Part shown: piece after piece, positions 1 to 11,207 of the stretch
Numbering within the stretch: position 1 is the first letter of the stretch
Layout: each line of letters begins with the position of its first letter
Origin: Oscarella lobularis
Taxonomy: Eukaryota; Porifera; Homoscleromorpha; Homosclerophorida; Oscarellidae
NCBI RefSeq assembly: GCF_947507565.1
Contig: NC_089178.1
Span: forward strand, 744,001-808,000
Length of the DNA stretch: 64,000 nucleotides
Direction of reading: 5' to 3'
Program-made: the position numbers and the translations under genes
The notes under the pieces: model-generated
Told to the model about the DNA's origin: nothing
What the model saw: the letters and a program-made list of their open reading frames with translations, nothing else
Database searches by the model: none

Positions 1-3000
1 TCCCATACCCGAAACGGCGCTGAGAGTCTATCGAAGATACATAAAAGTGAGACACGGACAGTCGTTGATACGTAAAACGGGCGAACATTTGCTTTAGCTT
101 ATGCCAGAAAATATGGAGGACTACGTCGACTTTCTAAAGGAAATCGGCAGATTGGATGAGGCGGCGAAGAAATTGGCTTACATGGTCAATCGGGTTTGTA
201 AAGGAAATGCGATGTTATTGAAGCGTGTCATGGCTGTATTGGCAGGAAAACTTCGTTTCAAAACACGGAAAGTCGAATCATCAAGTAAGTAACGGTATAG
301 CGAATAAGAGTGTATTGATGGATCGATTTTTTCCTTACGCGTAGCTTTGGCACGAGCTGTGCGATCTGATATCTAAGAATCCCGACAGCATCAAAGGCTT
401 CAACGTTGAGGCAATTATTCGTGGTGGCTTGAAACGATTCACTGATCAACTGGGTCAGCTTTGGTGCGCACTCGCCGACTACTTTATCCGAAGCGGGCAC
501 TTTGAAAAAGTTGGTCAAACCTTGAGGCAAAGCGCTGTTGTTTTTAGTATTTCTTTTTTTCTAGGCTCGAGACATCTATGAGGAAGCTATTCAGACTGTT
601 CTGACTGTGCGAGACTTTGGGCAGATTTTCGACGCTTATGCTCAATTTGAAGAGAGCATGATCAGCGCTAAAATGGAATCAACGGCTGAAACGGGGCCAA
701 CGGAGGAAGGTCGGTCGAACCTACGTACGTGCATGAATCGAATTCAACGTGGTGATTATAAATAGAGGATATTGATTTGGAGTTGAGAATGACTAGATTT
801 GAATATCTGATGGATAGAAGGCCTTTGCTATTGAACAGGTGAAATTTCGGCCTTTTTTTGCTCAATTGAGCTAATCACAAATTTTTCGTAGCGTTTTGCT
901 TCGTCAAAATCCTCACAACGTCTATGAATGGCAGAAAAGAGTTGAACTCTACGAAGGAAAGGATAAGCCCAAGGAGGTACGGCACAAAATAAGAAAGCAA
1001 TGCCGTACCATGTACAGTATATGCGTTCTCAGATCATCAATACGTACACGGAAGCTGTGCAAACCATAGACGTTCGAATAGCGACGGGAAAACCGCATAC
1101 TCTTTGGATTGGCTTTGCCAAGTTCTATGAGAATCACGATCAGATTGCGGAGGTGATGAAGATATTCATTCTTCGAGAGCGACGCACTTATTCTCTCCAT
1201 CAATTTAATGATTAAAGGCTAGAGTGATATTTGAGAAAGCAGTCAAAGTGCCTTTCAAAGTCGTAGACGATTTGGCCTCGGTTTGGTGTGAGTACGCTGA
1301 AATGGAATTGAGACACGAGTGAGACGAAACACGTTATAGTATACACGTCACGACACTCTTTATGTTTTATAAGGAATTTTGAGAGGAGCCTAAAGTTGAT
1401 GCAGAGAGCGACTGCCATGCCCGGAAAAAAAGCGTCGTATTTTGACGACGTAATTTGCATTTGCATTTTTCACTATGTCAACTGTTCTCTTTTTATTGCA
1501 TCGGTTTTTGCGTAGACGGAGACGGTGCAGAATCGAGTGTACAAGTCGTTGAAGGTGTGGTCTATGTACGCCGACCTGGAGGAAAGTCTGGGAACTTTTC
1601 AGTCGACCAAAGCCGTCTATCAACGCATTTTGGATCTGAAAATCGCGACGCCTCAACTCATCATGAACTACGGCGTTTTTCTCGAAGAAAACAACTACTT
1701 TGAAGACGCATTCAAAGTGAATAATCTATAAACGCTCGCAGGCTTTTCATAGATAAGAAAACGTTTTTAGGTTTACGAACGAGGTGTTTCTCTTTTCCGA
1801 TGGCCTCACGTGTACGACATCTGGAATACGTACTTGACCAAATTCATCAAGAGATACGTTAGTTCATATCTTATGTACCCGTAGCCTTCCTTTGGAAAAA
1901 AAAGTGCACTAGGCGTTTTAAAACACCTTTCTTATTTGACCGAATAAGGCATTTATCGCTATTTTCAAATCTTTTGTTCTAGGGTGGGCAAAAACTTGAG
2001 AGAATACGCGATCTGTTTGAACAGTGCCTCAGCAATTGTCCACCCAAATTTGCAAAAGGTATTGAATAGAGAAATAAAACGAATTTCTAAGTCTTCTTCG
2101 ACATAGCTCTGTATCTCTTGTACGCAAGCGTCGAAGAGGAGCACGGGTTGGCTCGGCACGCCATGGCTGTTTACGAGAGAGCAACGAAAGCCGTTTTGCC
2201 GCAAGAACAATTTGAAGTACCTCCGTTTTTTCCCCACTATGCGCGCTTGTATGTCTACGTTTTTCCTCTCTTCAGATGTATAACATCTATATCAAATGTG
2301 CATCTGACGCGTTTGGCGTCGTTTACACGCGACAAATTTACGAAAAGGCGATCGAATCTCTACCTGACGATCATGCGATGTCAGTAGTTAAGACTTTTTT
2401 TTGTACCGTATAACGAGTCTCTTCTCTAGCGAAATGTGTCGACGCTTTGCTGAATTGGAGAGAAAATTGGGCGAGATTGACCGGGCTCGTGCTTTGTATT
2501 CGTACTGCTCTCAGATGTGTGATCCTCGGGTGAGTTGTTAGGAGAACGGGTCTAGTTTCGTCTGTTATTGATGCTGAGATAGACCAAATCATCGTTTTGG
2601 GATGTGTGGCACGATTTCGAGGTGAAGCACGGCAATGAGGATACATTTAGGGAAATGTTGAGAATCAAACGAAGCGTTCAGGCTCAATTCAATACTCAGG
2701 TAGAAATGACAACATTTTTTGGCCGTTTGATTAATACTTGCTTTGTTCTCGTGTAGGTCAATTTTATGTCGGCTCAGATGATGGCCAGCGGACAAATGGC
2801 ATCAATAGGGGGAGGTTAGGGATCTAACTTTCTGGTGCTTTTACTTTTGCAATAGAGAGGCATTTATGTGTGTTTAGAAGTAGGAGACATGGTGGACGAT
2901 ACGGATGAGATGAGAGAGCTGGAGAGAAAAGCAAGGCAGATGGCTCAGGAAGCGGAAAAGGACCAGCCCAGGATGAAAAAGGATGTCCTGTTCGTTAGGT

Positions 3001-3340
3001 ACCCGTTACCCAGCTTAATTATCTTCAACACAGAAAAGTTTTTTTGTTAGAGGCGAGGCTTCTACAAAGGAAATGGAAGAGGCTGCCAAAGAAGCGGCCT
3101 ATAATCCGGAAGAAATCAATATTGGTGATGATGACGAAGACGACGAAGGTAGCGAGGAAGTTGTGAAAGCCCCAGTTGAAGTGGAGCTGGAGAAGAAGAT
3201 TATTCCCACCGAAGTACGCTGCCTTAGAAATAGGGTTTCCTTTCTGCTGACTTTTGACGGTTTAGGTGTTTGGGGGCTTGGCCGACGAAGAGGGAAAACC
3301 GACAATGGGAGCCAAAGAGAGACTCAGTAAACGGAAATGA
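1..3340 (+). CDS. XAB2: Pre-mRNA splicing factor SYF1 / XAB2 (5' truncated by window)
   Basis: HAT/TPR-repeat scaffold of the NineTeen-associated spliceosome complex, also linked to transcription-coupled repair. The window opens inside an exon reading [15 protein letters not shown]. About ten or more short exons follow, giving family-typical stretches: [20 protein letters not shown] near 101-160, [17 protein letters not shown] near 370-430, and [20 protein letters not shown] near 765-835. The last exons hold an acidic stretch (about 3110-3160) and the conserved end [10 protein letters not shown], then a short basic tail before TGA at 3338-3340. Introns are about 50-70 bases. The N-terminal part lies outside the window. 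Identification is by motif recognition and is strong; individual exon ends are approximate. Confidence 0.93.
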
Positions 3341-3476
3341 ATCATAACCCATTAGCACGTGCGATAAATGTAACGCATCACGTGCGCATGTATCTTTTCG
3401 TGGAGCGTTTGAGTTAATTAAAGCGCGTTAGTTCTGCAAACCTTCTTTACACACGGATCTATAGTACTCCGCAGGC

Positions 3477-5491
3477 ATGGAGCATCAGCAAGCAGGAAAC
3501 GAAGGAGCAACGCTGTCACAACGAGGTCGTTCGTTCATCAAACCCAAGAATGTCATAGAGCAGGCATTCGACGAATGTTCGAAAAACGGCTACGATCCGA
3601 AGAAAAATCCGACCGTACGTCAAACCAGGAAAGTGTAACAAAATTTAGATTTCACATCTTCGTCAAGGGTATTATCAATTTGGGCGTAAGCGCAAATGGC
3701 GTCATGTTTGACGTCCTCAAGGACAAGGTCGTTAGAAAACGATTCTTTTAGAACCTTTAATGTTTTTGGTTTAGATAACGGAGACGGGGTTTTTTGATTC
3801 GTGCACCATTGACCATTTCAATTACTTCGGTGGAATGGACGAGTACGAGTACACGCCTGACAAAAATTCTTCTAAGCAAACATAATATTTCGTACTTCAC
3901 TTAGCACTTCTCATGCTATGGCCGCGTTTCTCATGAAATATGCGGGATCAGTCAAACCAATTAAAAGAGAAAATGTAGAAACTCTAATATGCAATAACGT
4001 ACGGGGTTGTGACTAATACAAGCGTAAAGGTTGTTGTAATGAATGGATTGACGACGATCGTTCATTGTCTTGCTCAAGTGATCTGTGATGAAGGAGGTGA
4101 AAGACGACAAATTCCCTTTGCTGATGAAATTGACAGACGTGTTTAGAAGGGATTCTAATTCCAACTCCTCTTTATGCCGGGTTCATTAGTGACCTTAACG
4201 TTCAGGCGAATGTTTCGATATGTCCAGTCCATCTCAGCAGTGAGGTAAACGCTAGGAAATTTCCCGCTGTCGCTTAAAAAAATCATATTGTCTATTTTAT
4301 AGAAAGGAACAGACGGGACTGCCTTTCAGTTGACTGTTGCTCTGTTAGAAAAAGGCCTTTCAGAAGCACAGGAAAAGGTGAGCCAGGACAACGGTGCTAC
4401 AGCATGCGCGCTCTTTGTAACTCGTCGTCCGTGCACAAGGGCGTGAAAGTAAGGGGTCTTTTTATCACGACTCCCCATAATCCTTTGGGTTGCATTTACA
4501 CGAAAAAGGAGCTTCTTTCGTTTATGGAATTTTGCAAACGGTTAGTATCACCGTTAGAAGAGTAAGGATTCTAATATCACTATCATTCATTGCAGGCATG
4601 GTCTTCATTTTGTTTCTGACGAAATCTATCTGACTACAATTTTTGGAGCGGGCAAACAAGCCGTCAGCGCTCTTTCTATCGAAGAGTAGAAAATTTTCTC
4701 GACAAATAAGCATTTGTAAATTTTTCCTATTCTAAATAGAAATCCCCTTGACGACGATCATTTTCACGTACTCTATGGAATAAGCAAGGTTCGCTTTCTG
4801 TATTCTTTTGACTCTCTATTTAGAAAAGCAATTCGTTTCCATCAGGACTTTGCTGCTAATGGAGTTCGGATTGGCGGCCTCGTTTCCTGGAGCGATAGCG
4901 TTGTCAAATCCATGAATTCTTTGCTAACCTTTAACCAAACGTCCGGCCTGGCTTGCTACGTTTTTTCCAAACTTCTGCTCGACGAAAGTAAGTTGAATCT
5001 CAACGTAAAGAATAGACCTATTTAATTTATTTTTAATTAATTAAGAATGGTTGGAAGAAGTGTTCTTTCCAACGAATCGACGTCGCTTGCTTGAATTGTA
5101 CGAGTACACAGCTCAATTCCTTGACACAATTGAAAGCGTTTCTTACATTCCCACTGCTACTGGACTTTACGTTTGGTGTGATTTTAGAAAGGTAATGAGG
5201 CACCTCATCACGTTGCTACTCTCGCTCTAGCGAATGATTCAAGGTTCTTGACGAGCCAACGTTTGAGGCGGAATCTGAGCTAAATCGTCGGATGATGAAA
5301 GCCGGAGTGGCACTAAATCCTGGCGGCGGATTTTGGTGCAAAGAGCCAGGATGGTTTCGCCTCGTTTTCGCAACGCACAAAGAATACCTCAAAGAAGGCA
5401 AGTTACTACTGTTATGCCACCTTTTTATATAAGTCTAACACGATGACAATGGCTAGCATTCGATCGACTGCGAGGAGTGCTGTCTACGTGA
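3477..5491 (+). CDS. ACCS: 1-aminocyclopropane-1-carboxylate synthase-like PLP enzyme
   Basis: Class I/II aminotransferase-fold, PLP-dependent protein of the animal ACCS-like family. Animal members resemble plant ACC synthase, but their substrate is uncertain. Starts MEHQQAGNEGATLSQRG. Recognisable blocks in order: INLGVSANG (about 3675), NYFGGMDEYEYTP (about 3820), TTPHNPLGCIYTKKEL with the NPxG motif (about 4470), VSDEIY (about 4610), and YGISK followed after an intron by DFAANGVRIGG. That last block is the Schiff-base lysine region, so the PLP lysine is present. The final exon (about 5458-5491) joins in frame only if the preceding intron, beginning at about 5400, uses a GC donor (gcaagt). 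Length is about 430 residues, normal for the family. It lies 137 bp downstream of the XAB2 stop on the same strand. Confidence 0.9.
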
Positions 5492-5583
5492 GTATCGATA
5501 ACCTCTGAATGAATTTACCTGTTGGTACACTGTGGTAAAACAAAGGAATAAATACTAAGGAGAACACGAATCGTTTTTTCTTG

Positions 5584-6710
5584 CTAGAAAATATGCTGAG
5601 CTCTACGTTTAATATCGTCCGGCGGATCTTCTCCCCAGCCGCTTAGTAAAACAAATCCAAATTGAGCAACGTCAATTTGACCTTTATCGATTCGCCTTAA
5701 GAATTCGACGCGATTGTCTTTTCCTTCGTGAAGCAAGACGTAATGCCACGCCGGTCGGCCGCCGTCCTTACCTCTCACCAAGAACACGCGTTGACTCGAA
5801 AGGGTCCTGTCGAACTTGTCCTTCCATCGCCAGCTACTTTGCGCCGTGCACTTGTCCTTCGCTTTTCTTAGACAAGTGAACTGAGTAAAATTATAGTAAG
5901 AGGGACGTTGATCATCTCCGTCTTTTATGTAGAAGAGAATGCCTCCCTCGTTGTCTTCGCACGTCACGCAGTGAGTGGAGAACCACTGCTCTACAGGTAT
6001 TTGATTTGCACCACAGGAAGTGTAGACTTTGAGTAGAAAACCCTTTTCTATAGCCTTGTGTGCACACGCTGGAATGCCGAGACTGTCCATCATTTCAATG
6101 CTGGTCAGTCCCCAGTTTCCAGCATAAGGACAGTCGAGTACCAACAAGAGAGGTTTTCCGAAAAAATGCCTCTTGTACAAGTCAAAGATCTCTTCAAACG
6201 ACACAAAGCCGTTTCCTCGAAAGCACCAATTACCCGTCGTCTTTTCGCCGTGTCCAACGTACCACAACGTAGCTAACAAATAAGCAAAAGATTAGGATTG
6301 AAGGTACATAGGTCCACAGGCACTTTACCTCCGGTAGCTTTGCATCGAGTCAGAAAATGTTCAATAGCTTCAAGATACACGTTCTTATCTCTTTCCTTTC
6401 CAGGAAGATCAACGAGGACAGGGCCGAGTTTACGAAATCGGTCGCTCCTTAGCTTTGTTTCTACGATCTCGACGTCTTTCAGTCCGCCGTGTGGGGGGAC
6501 TGGCGAAGGTGGAGACGATTCCGAAGGGCAATTGCTACTGCACTCTCGTCGTCGTCTTACTACAGATGGATGCGTGAGATCTCCGAATGAGGCGATGATC
6601 ATGCAATCCTGATCATAACCAGCCAAACAGCCCCAACTTTCGTCGAAGGAGAAGGCCAATCGACTCTCAATCATCGATACGTCCGGGAGCTCCCCCGAAC
6701 CAACGCGCAT
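5584..6710 (-). CDS. Caspase/metacaspase-fold (C14-like) protein
   Basis: Two exons separated by a short intron at about 6276-6327, giving roughly 355 residues. The N-terminal part carries IIASFGDLTHP, a low-complexity Ser/Pro linker (about residues 55-75) and LVDLPGKERDKN. The second exon opens with LWYVGHGEKTTGNW and continues to KPLLLVLDCPYAGNW. A His in a GHG motif (about residue 135) followed by a beta strand ending in Asp-Cys (about residue 175) is the dyad layout of clan CD peptidases (caspases, metacaspases, legumain). DCPYAGNW takes the place of the metacaspase DxCHSG. No prodomain and no recognised death domain are visible. I do not recognise a named orthologue. It may be an active peptidase or a divergent fold member. 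The start at 6710 is the first Met of the open frame. Confidence 0.6.
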
Positions 6711-7129
6711 TTGCTTACACGTGTATAGCTACTGAGAAATAATCGTCTTTCATTGGTATGCCTCATCGTACGCCAACCTGTGGCCTTCTATACAAATAAC
6801 TAACTCCAGCGGCACTGCAGGTCTGGGTTCGTCAACTGCAATATGCAATATGCAGTGTTCATCATTTCTACTGATGCAAGATAATCAGATGCCAGACGGA
6901 GACATCTCTGCGGGCACCATCATGTACGCAAGCTATGTACGCATCTGTACGCATTCACGTGAAAACAAAAAATAAATTTGTTCTTTATTTGCTATAGAGA
7001 AAGCATAATACTGATAACAGTCCTTATAACCACTGAGAAATAATCGTCTTTACTACTAAAAAAACATAATATCTACTCATCTTTAACACTAAAACTTATT
7101 CTGCTGTCTGAGAAATGAAGTCTAATTAG
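6711..7129. other. Intergenic stretch with a 20-bp direct repeat
   Basis: AT-rich gap between two minus-strand genes. No convincing exon on either strand. It contains two perfect copies of a 20-base sequence (6731-6750 and 7032-7051) and an A-rich run near 6960-6980. The 5' region of the caspase-fold gene and the 3' UTR of the DUF72 gene must fall here. Confidence 0.6.
6731..7051. repeat. Pair of 20-bp direct repeats flanking about 281 bp
   Basis: ACTGAGAAATAATCGTCTTT occurs at 6731-6750 and again, without mismatch, at 7032-7051. The bases just outside differ. An exact flanking duplication could be the target-site duplication of a short inserted element, and the enclosed DNA ends in an A-rich stretch. 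No internal promoter boxes or coding region were recognised, so the element type is unknown. Confidence 0.55.
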
Positions 7130-8686
7130 TTAACTTGACTTGGAAAAGAAGTCATGTAAAGTTTTCTTCTTAGACTTTGGTGGGGTTTTGCCAGATGTTT
7201 TCTGACAGACGTCTGATCTTGCCTCTAGTTTAGGAACTTTTGGGGGAGTTTGCTTTGAATGCACTGTTGGCCCAGATAAAATCTCAATTTCTTTGGTGTC
7301 TTTGCTTTCTGTTGTTGCCTGGGAAACGCAGAATTTCATTATGGCTCCTGCTTTTGATGCAATTCTTTTCCAATCATACGAATAACTGCCAAGTTGAGTA
7401 GCGAGATTTTTTGAATTTATGACGGGCTATGTGAACGACCAAAATGATTTAGACTCGTAATGCTAATTGTTATCCTTACCTGGTCTTCATGCGCTGTTCC
7501 CCACATAAAAAACACGGGACCCTCAACACAAGACTGAAACTGCTCAGACGTAAGACGATCAGCCCAGCTGATAAAAAGGTATTTATGTAGAGTCAAACAC
7601 TGCCGCATTTTCACGTGTACCTGATGATATTTTCAGAGGTCAGAAGCCTCTGTTTTCCAGCCCTTCTGTGGACACGAACATAGCAGAATTTCGTTGAACC
7701 GAGAGCATGGACAATTGGCATTACAGAAACATTTGAAGCCTATAGCGCTGATGAAAATCGATCCAACTGAAAATACACACTGACACATACCTTTTCTGGA
7801 GTAGGTAAGGAAAACAGCTAGGGAGAAAAGAATTAGAAGAAATCCTTATTTAGGTTGGTTTTCTTACTTCGTGTTCCAATTCATCGACACATACTAGACC
7901 AATGTCATTATGTCTCAGCCACGAGACAGTTCTCTCCAATTCGCCTTCTCCGAGCCACTTTCTGCATCGAAATTCGACGGCCATTCGATATTTGGAATCG
8001 AGAAAACGTCGACACACCAAAACGTGACGTCGATTCTCCTCCGTTGGATTAAAATGTAGGTGAAACTAATTAAAATAGGTAGTGTATTAATTAATTAATC
8101 TGTGCCCAAACTTTTTCCTCTACAAAAAGTCATACTTGAAAAATGATAACTCCGAGTTTGCCCGCATCGTAAGCCGGCCTCACGCAGGCATTGTAGATTT
8201 CCCAGAGTTTTTGAAGAGATGCAGGAGGAAGGTCATCCCAACTGATATTCTCTTTCTTTAGCAATTGTTCAGACAATTCAGCGCGTATAACCCGAGGTAT
8301 CGTGTTGGTAGCAGCAAACTGGAATAATATACATAAAGATATCTATCTATCTATCTTCTCACCTTCCAAGTGAAGAATGTATAAGCCTTGAAATGAAAGA
8401 TGAACTTGTTCGGAACTTTTTTCGTCCAATTTTTCACTTTGACTGGACTGGGAATGGCCCAGCTACTCGTGTCGCATTCGACGCAAGGAAAGACGGTGCT
8501 GTAATGAGCGAGCCGATCCTCGCTCGTCTTGACCCAGGGCGGATAGAATTTGCCGCATTGGAGAATGCTAGGATCCGTCCAGCCACACGTTCCCTGCAAA
8601 ACTTTACCCTTTAGATCGCGCCATGATGTGTACGCGCCGTCCATGACGTGGAGTCTGTGACGTTTTCTGTCTCGACGCATGCGCAA
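7130..8686 (-). CDS. DUF72 (YecE-like TIM-barrel) protein with basic C-terminal tail
   Basis: Multi-exon gene. After a short basic start ([10 protein letters not shown]; a second Met, MDGAYTSW, lies about 14 residues in), the first exon gives the DUF72 signature: [18 protein letters not shown], then [18 protein letters not shown] and [17 protein letters not shown]. Later exons on the minus strand (about 8300-8180, 8050-7870, 7620-7480) give [46 protein letters not shown] and [13 protein letters not shown], consistent with the rest of the barrel. The last exon adds a Lys/Pro-rich tail ending [12 protein letters not shown], which resembles a PCNA-interacting (PIP-type) peptide without the usual Gln. 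The biochemical role of DUF72 is unknown. Its first Met is 11 bases from the SEC13 start codon on the other strand. Confidence 0.8.
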
Positions 8687-8697
8687 ATTTACAGAAA
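8687..8697. promoter_or_regulatory. Very short divergent start region shared by DUF72 gene and SEC13
   Basis: If the DUF72 gene starts at 8686, only 11 bases separate the two start codons; with the second Met (8644) it is 53 bases. Either way the two core promoters must overlap each other or sit inside transcribed sequence. No TATA box is evident. The arrangement is seen directly; shared regulation is inferred. Confidence 0.5.
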
Positions 8698-10567
8698 ATG
8701 GTGAGGCTACGTGGCAACTTTTCTTTCTGCTTTCTTTCTACATCGATGCCTCTTTAGGCGACTGTAATAAATTCTGTCGATACGTCACACGAAGACATGA
8801 TAGTAAGTCTAGTAAGGCTCCCTTAGAGGAAACGCCACTCATCCTTCGCACACAGCACGACGCCCAGCTGGACTACTACGGCCGTCGCCTGGCAACATGT
8901 TCATCAGATCGCTCAGTGAAAATATTCGACGTCACGGACGGCAGCCAAACGCTCGTCGCCGATTTGCGAGGGTAGATAGAAATAATTCTAAAAATTGCTT
9001 TTTACTCTTAACCTTGGTGTTGTAGTCACGAAGGTCCTGTATGGCAAGTTTCTTGGGCGCATCCCAAGTTCGGCAACGTTTTGGCTTCGTGCTCCTACGA
9101 TCGCAAAGTGATTATCTGGAAGGAGACGGATCAAGACTGGTCGAAGCTTTATGAGTATTCCAGCCACGATTCTTCTGGTGCAGAATCGAATGAATGCTTT
9201 TTTTTGTCTTTTTCTGTTCAATAATTTTGCTTTCTTTTTTAGTTAACTCTGTGAGCTGGGCTCCCCACGAATGGGGTCTCATGTTAGCATGTGCTTCGTC
9301 CGATGGAAGCATTTCTATTCTGTCATCAGAAGGTATAGGTTTTTTTTTTCGATCGTTTAGATGGACTCGCTTAGTTCGTCACGTTGTTTTTTTCCTAAGG
9401 CAACGGCCAGTGGAATCGACAAAAAGTTCTCAATGCTCATGCGGTGAGCACAACAATTTGAACATACGTATATAGTCTGATTTGAATGGGGTGTTTGTAT
9501 AGATAGGGTGCAATGCTGTCAGTTGGGCTCCTGCCATTCAACCAGCTGCTCTTGTACAGGCAAGACACTAGCAATAGTATGACCAACCGAGATATGCAAC
9601 CTGCCTCTATTTTTCAAGGCTCCGGGATCGCAACAGGTCTCTTCGGATAAGAAACGCTTTGTTTCCGGCGGCTGTGATAACTTAGTGAAAATTTGGTGGT
9701 GAGCATAAAAAATCAGTGGGGCGTATCTTTTTCTTGACTTTGGACGTATAAGTGAAACGGAGGGCCAGTGGATCGAAGAGGAGAAGCTAGAGGGACACAA
9801 GGATTGGGTGAGAGACGTGGCTTGGGCTCCAAGCATCGGTCGCGCTCACTCAGTCATAGCCAGCTGCTCTCAGGTAAAGAAAAATATAAATATAAATAAA
9901 TAAAAACTGCTATTGTTGGAAAGAGGGGGTTCCGGTAGTACAGTTGCTTTCTACCCTTGAAGGGGTTCTGTAGACATAATCGCTTAGCTGAGTACGCCTC
10001 ATCTGTACTCTAAGCAGAATGGTCATAGAATTGAGGTGGTAGTTCTGCAGAGAGGTAGTCTTTAGGCGTGGTGTTTTTTTTTGTGTCTGAGAGAATAGTA
10101 GCAGACACTTATCTCGAAACCGGAGCCTCGCGTATAGTCTACCCTGTACCCCTGCAGAATCGTCTCTACCGGACGACTGAAGTGCTCCAACACTACTTTG
10201 TTTGTTAGGACTGCACTGTCATGATCTGGTCGAAGGACGAAACGAAAGGAGGCGAACGATGGAGTCAAAAGGTAAAGCGTCTTCGTCTAATAAATAATCG
10301 TCGACGTAGTAACGAGTACCTTGCGTGCGCTCGCACTCACTAGCTTTTAAAAGAGAACGAGTTCCCCGACGTAATTTGGCACGTCAGCTGGTCGCTAACC
10401 GGAAACATACTCGCCGTGTCCGGTGGAGATAACAAGGTCGCGACGAAAGCGCCCACGTCACTATCGAATTTCATTGTTTATTATTTTTATAGGTGACCTT
10501 GTGGAAAGAATCGCTTGAAGGTCATTGGAACTGCATTAGCGACATCGATAAGACTCAACAAGACTAA
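8698..10567 (+). CDS. SEC13: SEC13 WD40 protein (COPII coat / nuclear pore)
   Basis: WD40 beta-propeller subunit of the COPII outer coat and of the Nup107 complex. The first coding exon is only the ATG (8698-8700), directly followed by a GTGAGG donor. The next exon (about 8758) gives [15 protein letters not shown], joining in frame to [20 protein letters not shown], the start of SEC13 orthologues. Later exons give [50 protein letters not shown], the [15 protein letters not shown] repeat and [17 protein letters not shown]. The end is DIDKTQQD then TAA at 10565-10567. The intron between about 9874 and 10207 is unusually long for this window. The stop is 25 bp from the stop of the convergent collagen-like gene. 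Confidence 0.95.
9874..10207 (+). other. Long SEC13 intron, no gene seen
   Basis: Most introns in this gene are 50-60 bases, while this one is about 330. I see no coding exon in it. Two stretches (about 9930-9980 and, inverted, about 10115-10170) look weakly alike, which may be the remains of an inserted inverted-repeat element, but the similarity is too low to call. Confidence 0.35.
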
Positions 10568-10591
10568 GGCCAAAAGTTCTAGTGAGTTCTT

Positions 10592-11089
10592 CTACGTATC
10601 GTGATGGCAGTTTTTGTCCTCGCCCTTATCTCCTTTATCTCCGGTTTGCCCCTTCGATCCCGGTATTCCTTGCGCTCCTTGGGCTCCGTCACTTCCGTTT
10701 GAACCGTTCTTGCCGTTTTGACCCGAATGCCCTTTGGATCCCTTCTCCCCTTTTGGCCCGCTGCTACCCTTCTCGCCCTGCTTGCCCTCTTCCCCTTTGA
10801 CGCATGTCAAATTCTTGCTCTCTTCGCACAATTCGGCTACTTTTGGGCTGATGATCGAATCTCTCTCTTGGTCGATCATTCGTTTGATTTTCTCCTGGAG
10901 TGTTTGATCGAGCACTACGACGTTCGCTTTGCAATTGCACCCGGTCTTGATACTGCGACGCACTCTTTCTTCGTCCTTCTCGTCACCGTACAATTTCGGT
11001 ACTTGGTCGTGGTGAAGTTTTCGTCCGGCGTAAAGACCCGCAAGGAAACACGCGAGCAGAAGGAACGCCGACGTAACGTTCGCCTCCAT
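10592..11089 (-). CDS. Short collagen-like membrane or secreted protein, copy A
   Basis: Single-exon gene of 165 residues. The N-terminus MEANVTSAFLLLACFLAGLYAG is a signal peptide or signal anchor. A stem follows with a dibasic RVRRS site (about residues 43-47) that fits furin-type cleavage, then a CNC pair, a short predicted helix, two more Cys, and about 20 uninterrupted Gly-X-Y triplets (about residues 100-160) that are rich in Lys/Glu/Asn and almost lack Pro. There is no C-terminal globular domain; the end is NCHHDT. The layout resembles small type II membrane collagens, but no named family is recognised. It pairs with a similar gene 120 bp upstream on the same strand, which suggests tandem duplication. 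Confidence 0.75.
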   Translation of the reverse strand: MEANVTSAFLLLACFLAGLYAGRKLHHDQVPKLYGDEKDEERVRRSIKTGCNCKANVVVLDQTLQEKIKRMIDQERDSIISPKVAELCEESKNLTCVKGEEGKQGEKGSSGPKGEKGSKGHSGQNGKNGSNGSDGAQGAQGIPGSKGQTGDKGDKGEDKNCHHDT

Positions 11090-11207
11090 TTATTAGACAA
11101 CGACTAGTAAATTGGCTCTGACACACCGATATCAACGTCTAGATTCAATTTCAAAGGCCTACTCAAAACAATGACGCTCGTCTCGATCAGGCAGTAAACT
11201 CATGCAA

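Noticed and set aside
9930-10170. Possible inverted-repeat element in the long SEC13 intron
   Set aside because: The two arms share only scattered short matches by eye; not enough to call a transposable element.
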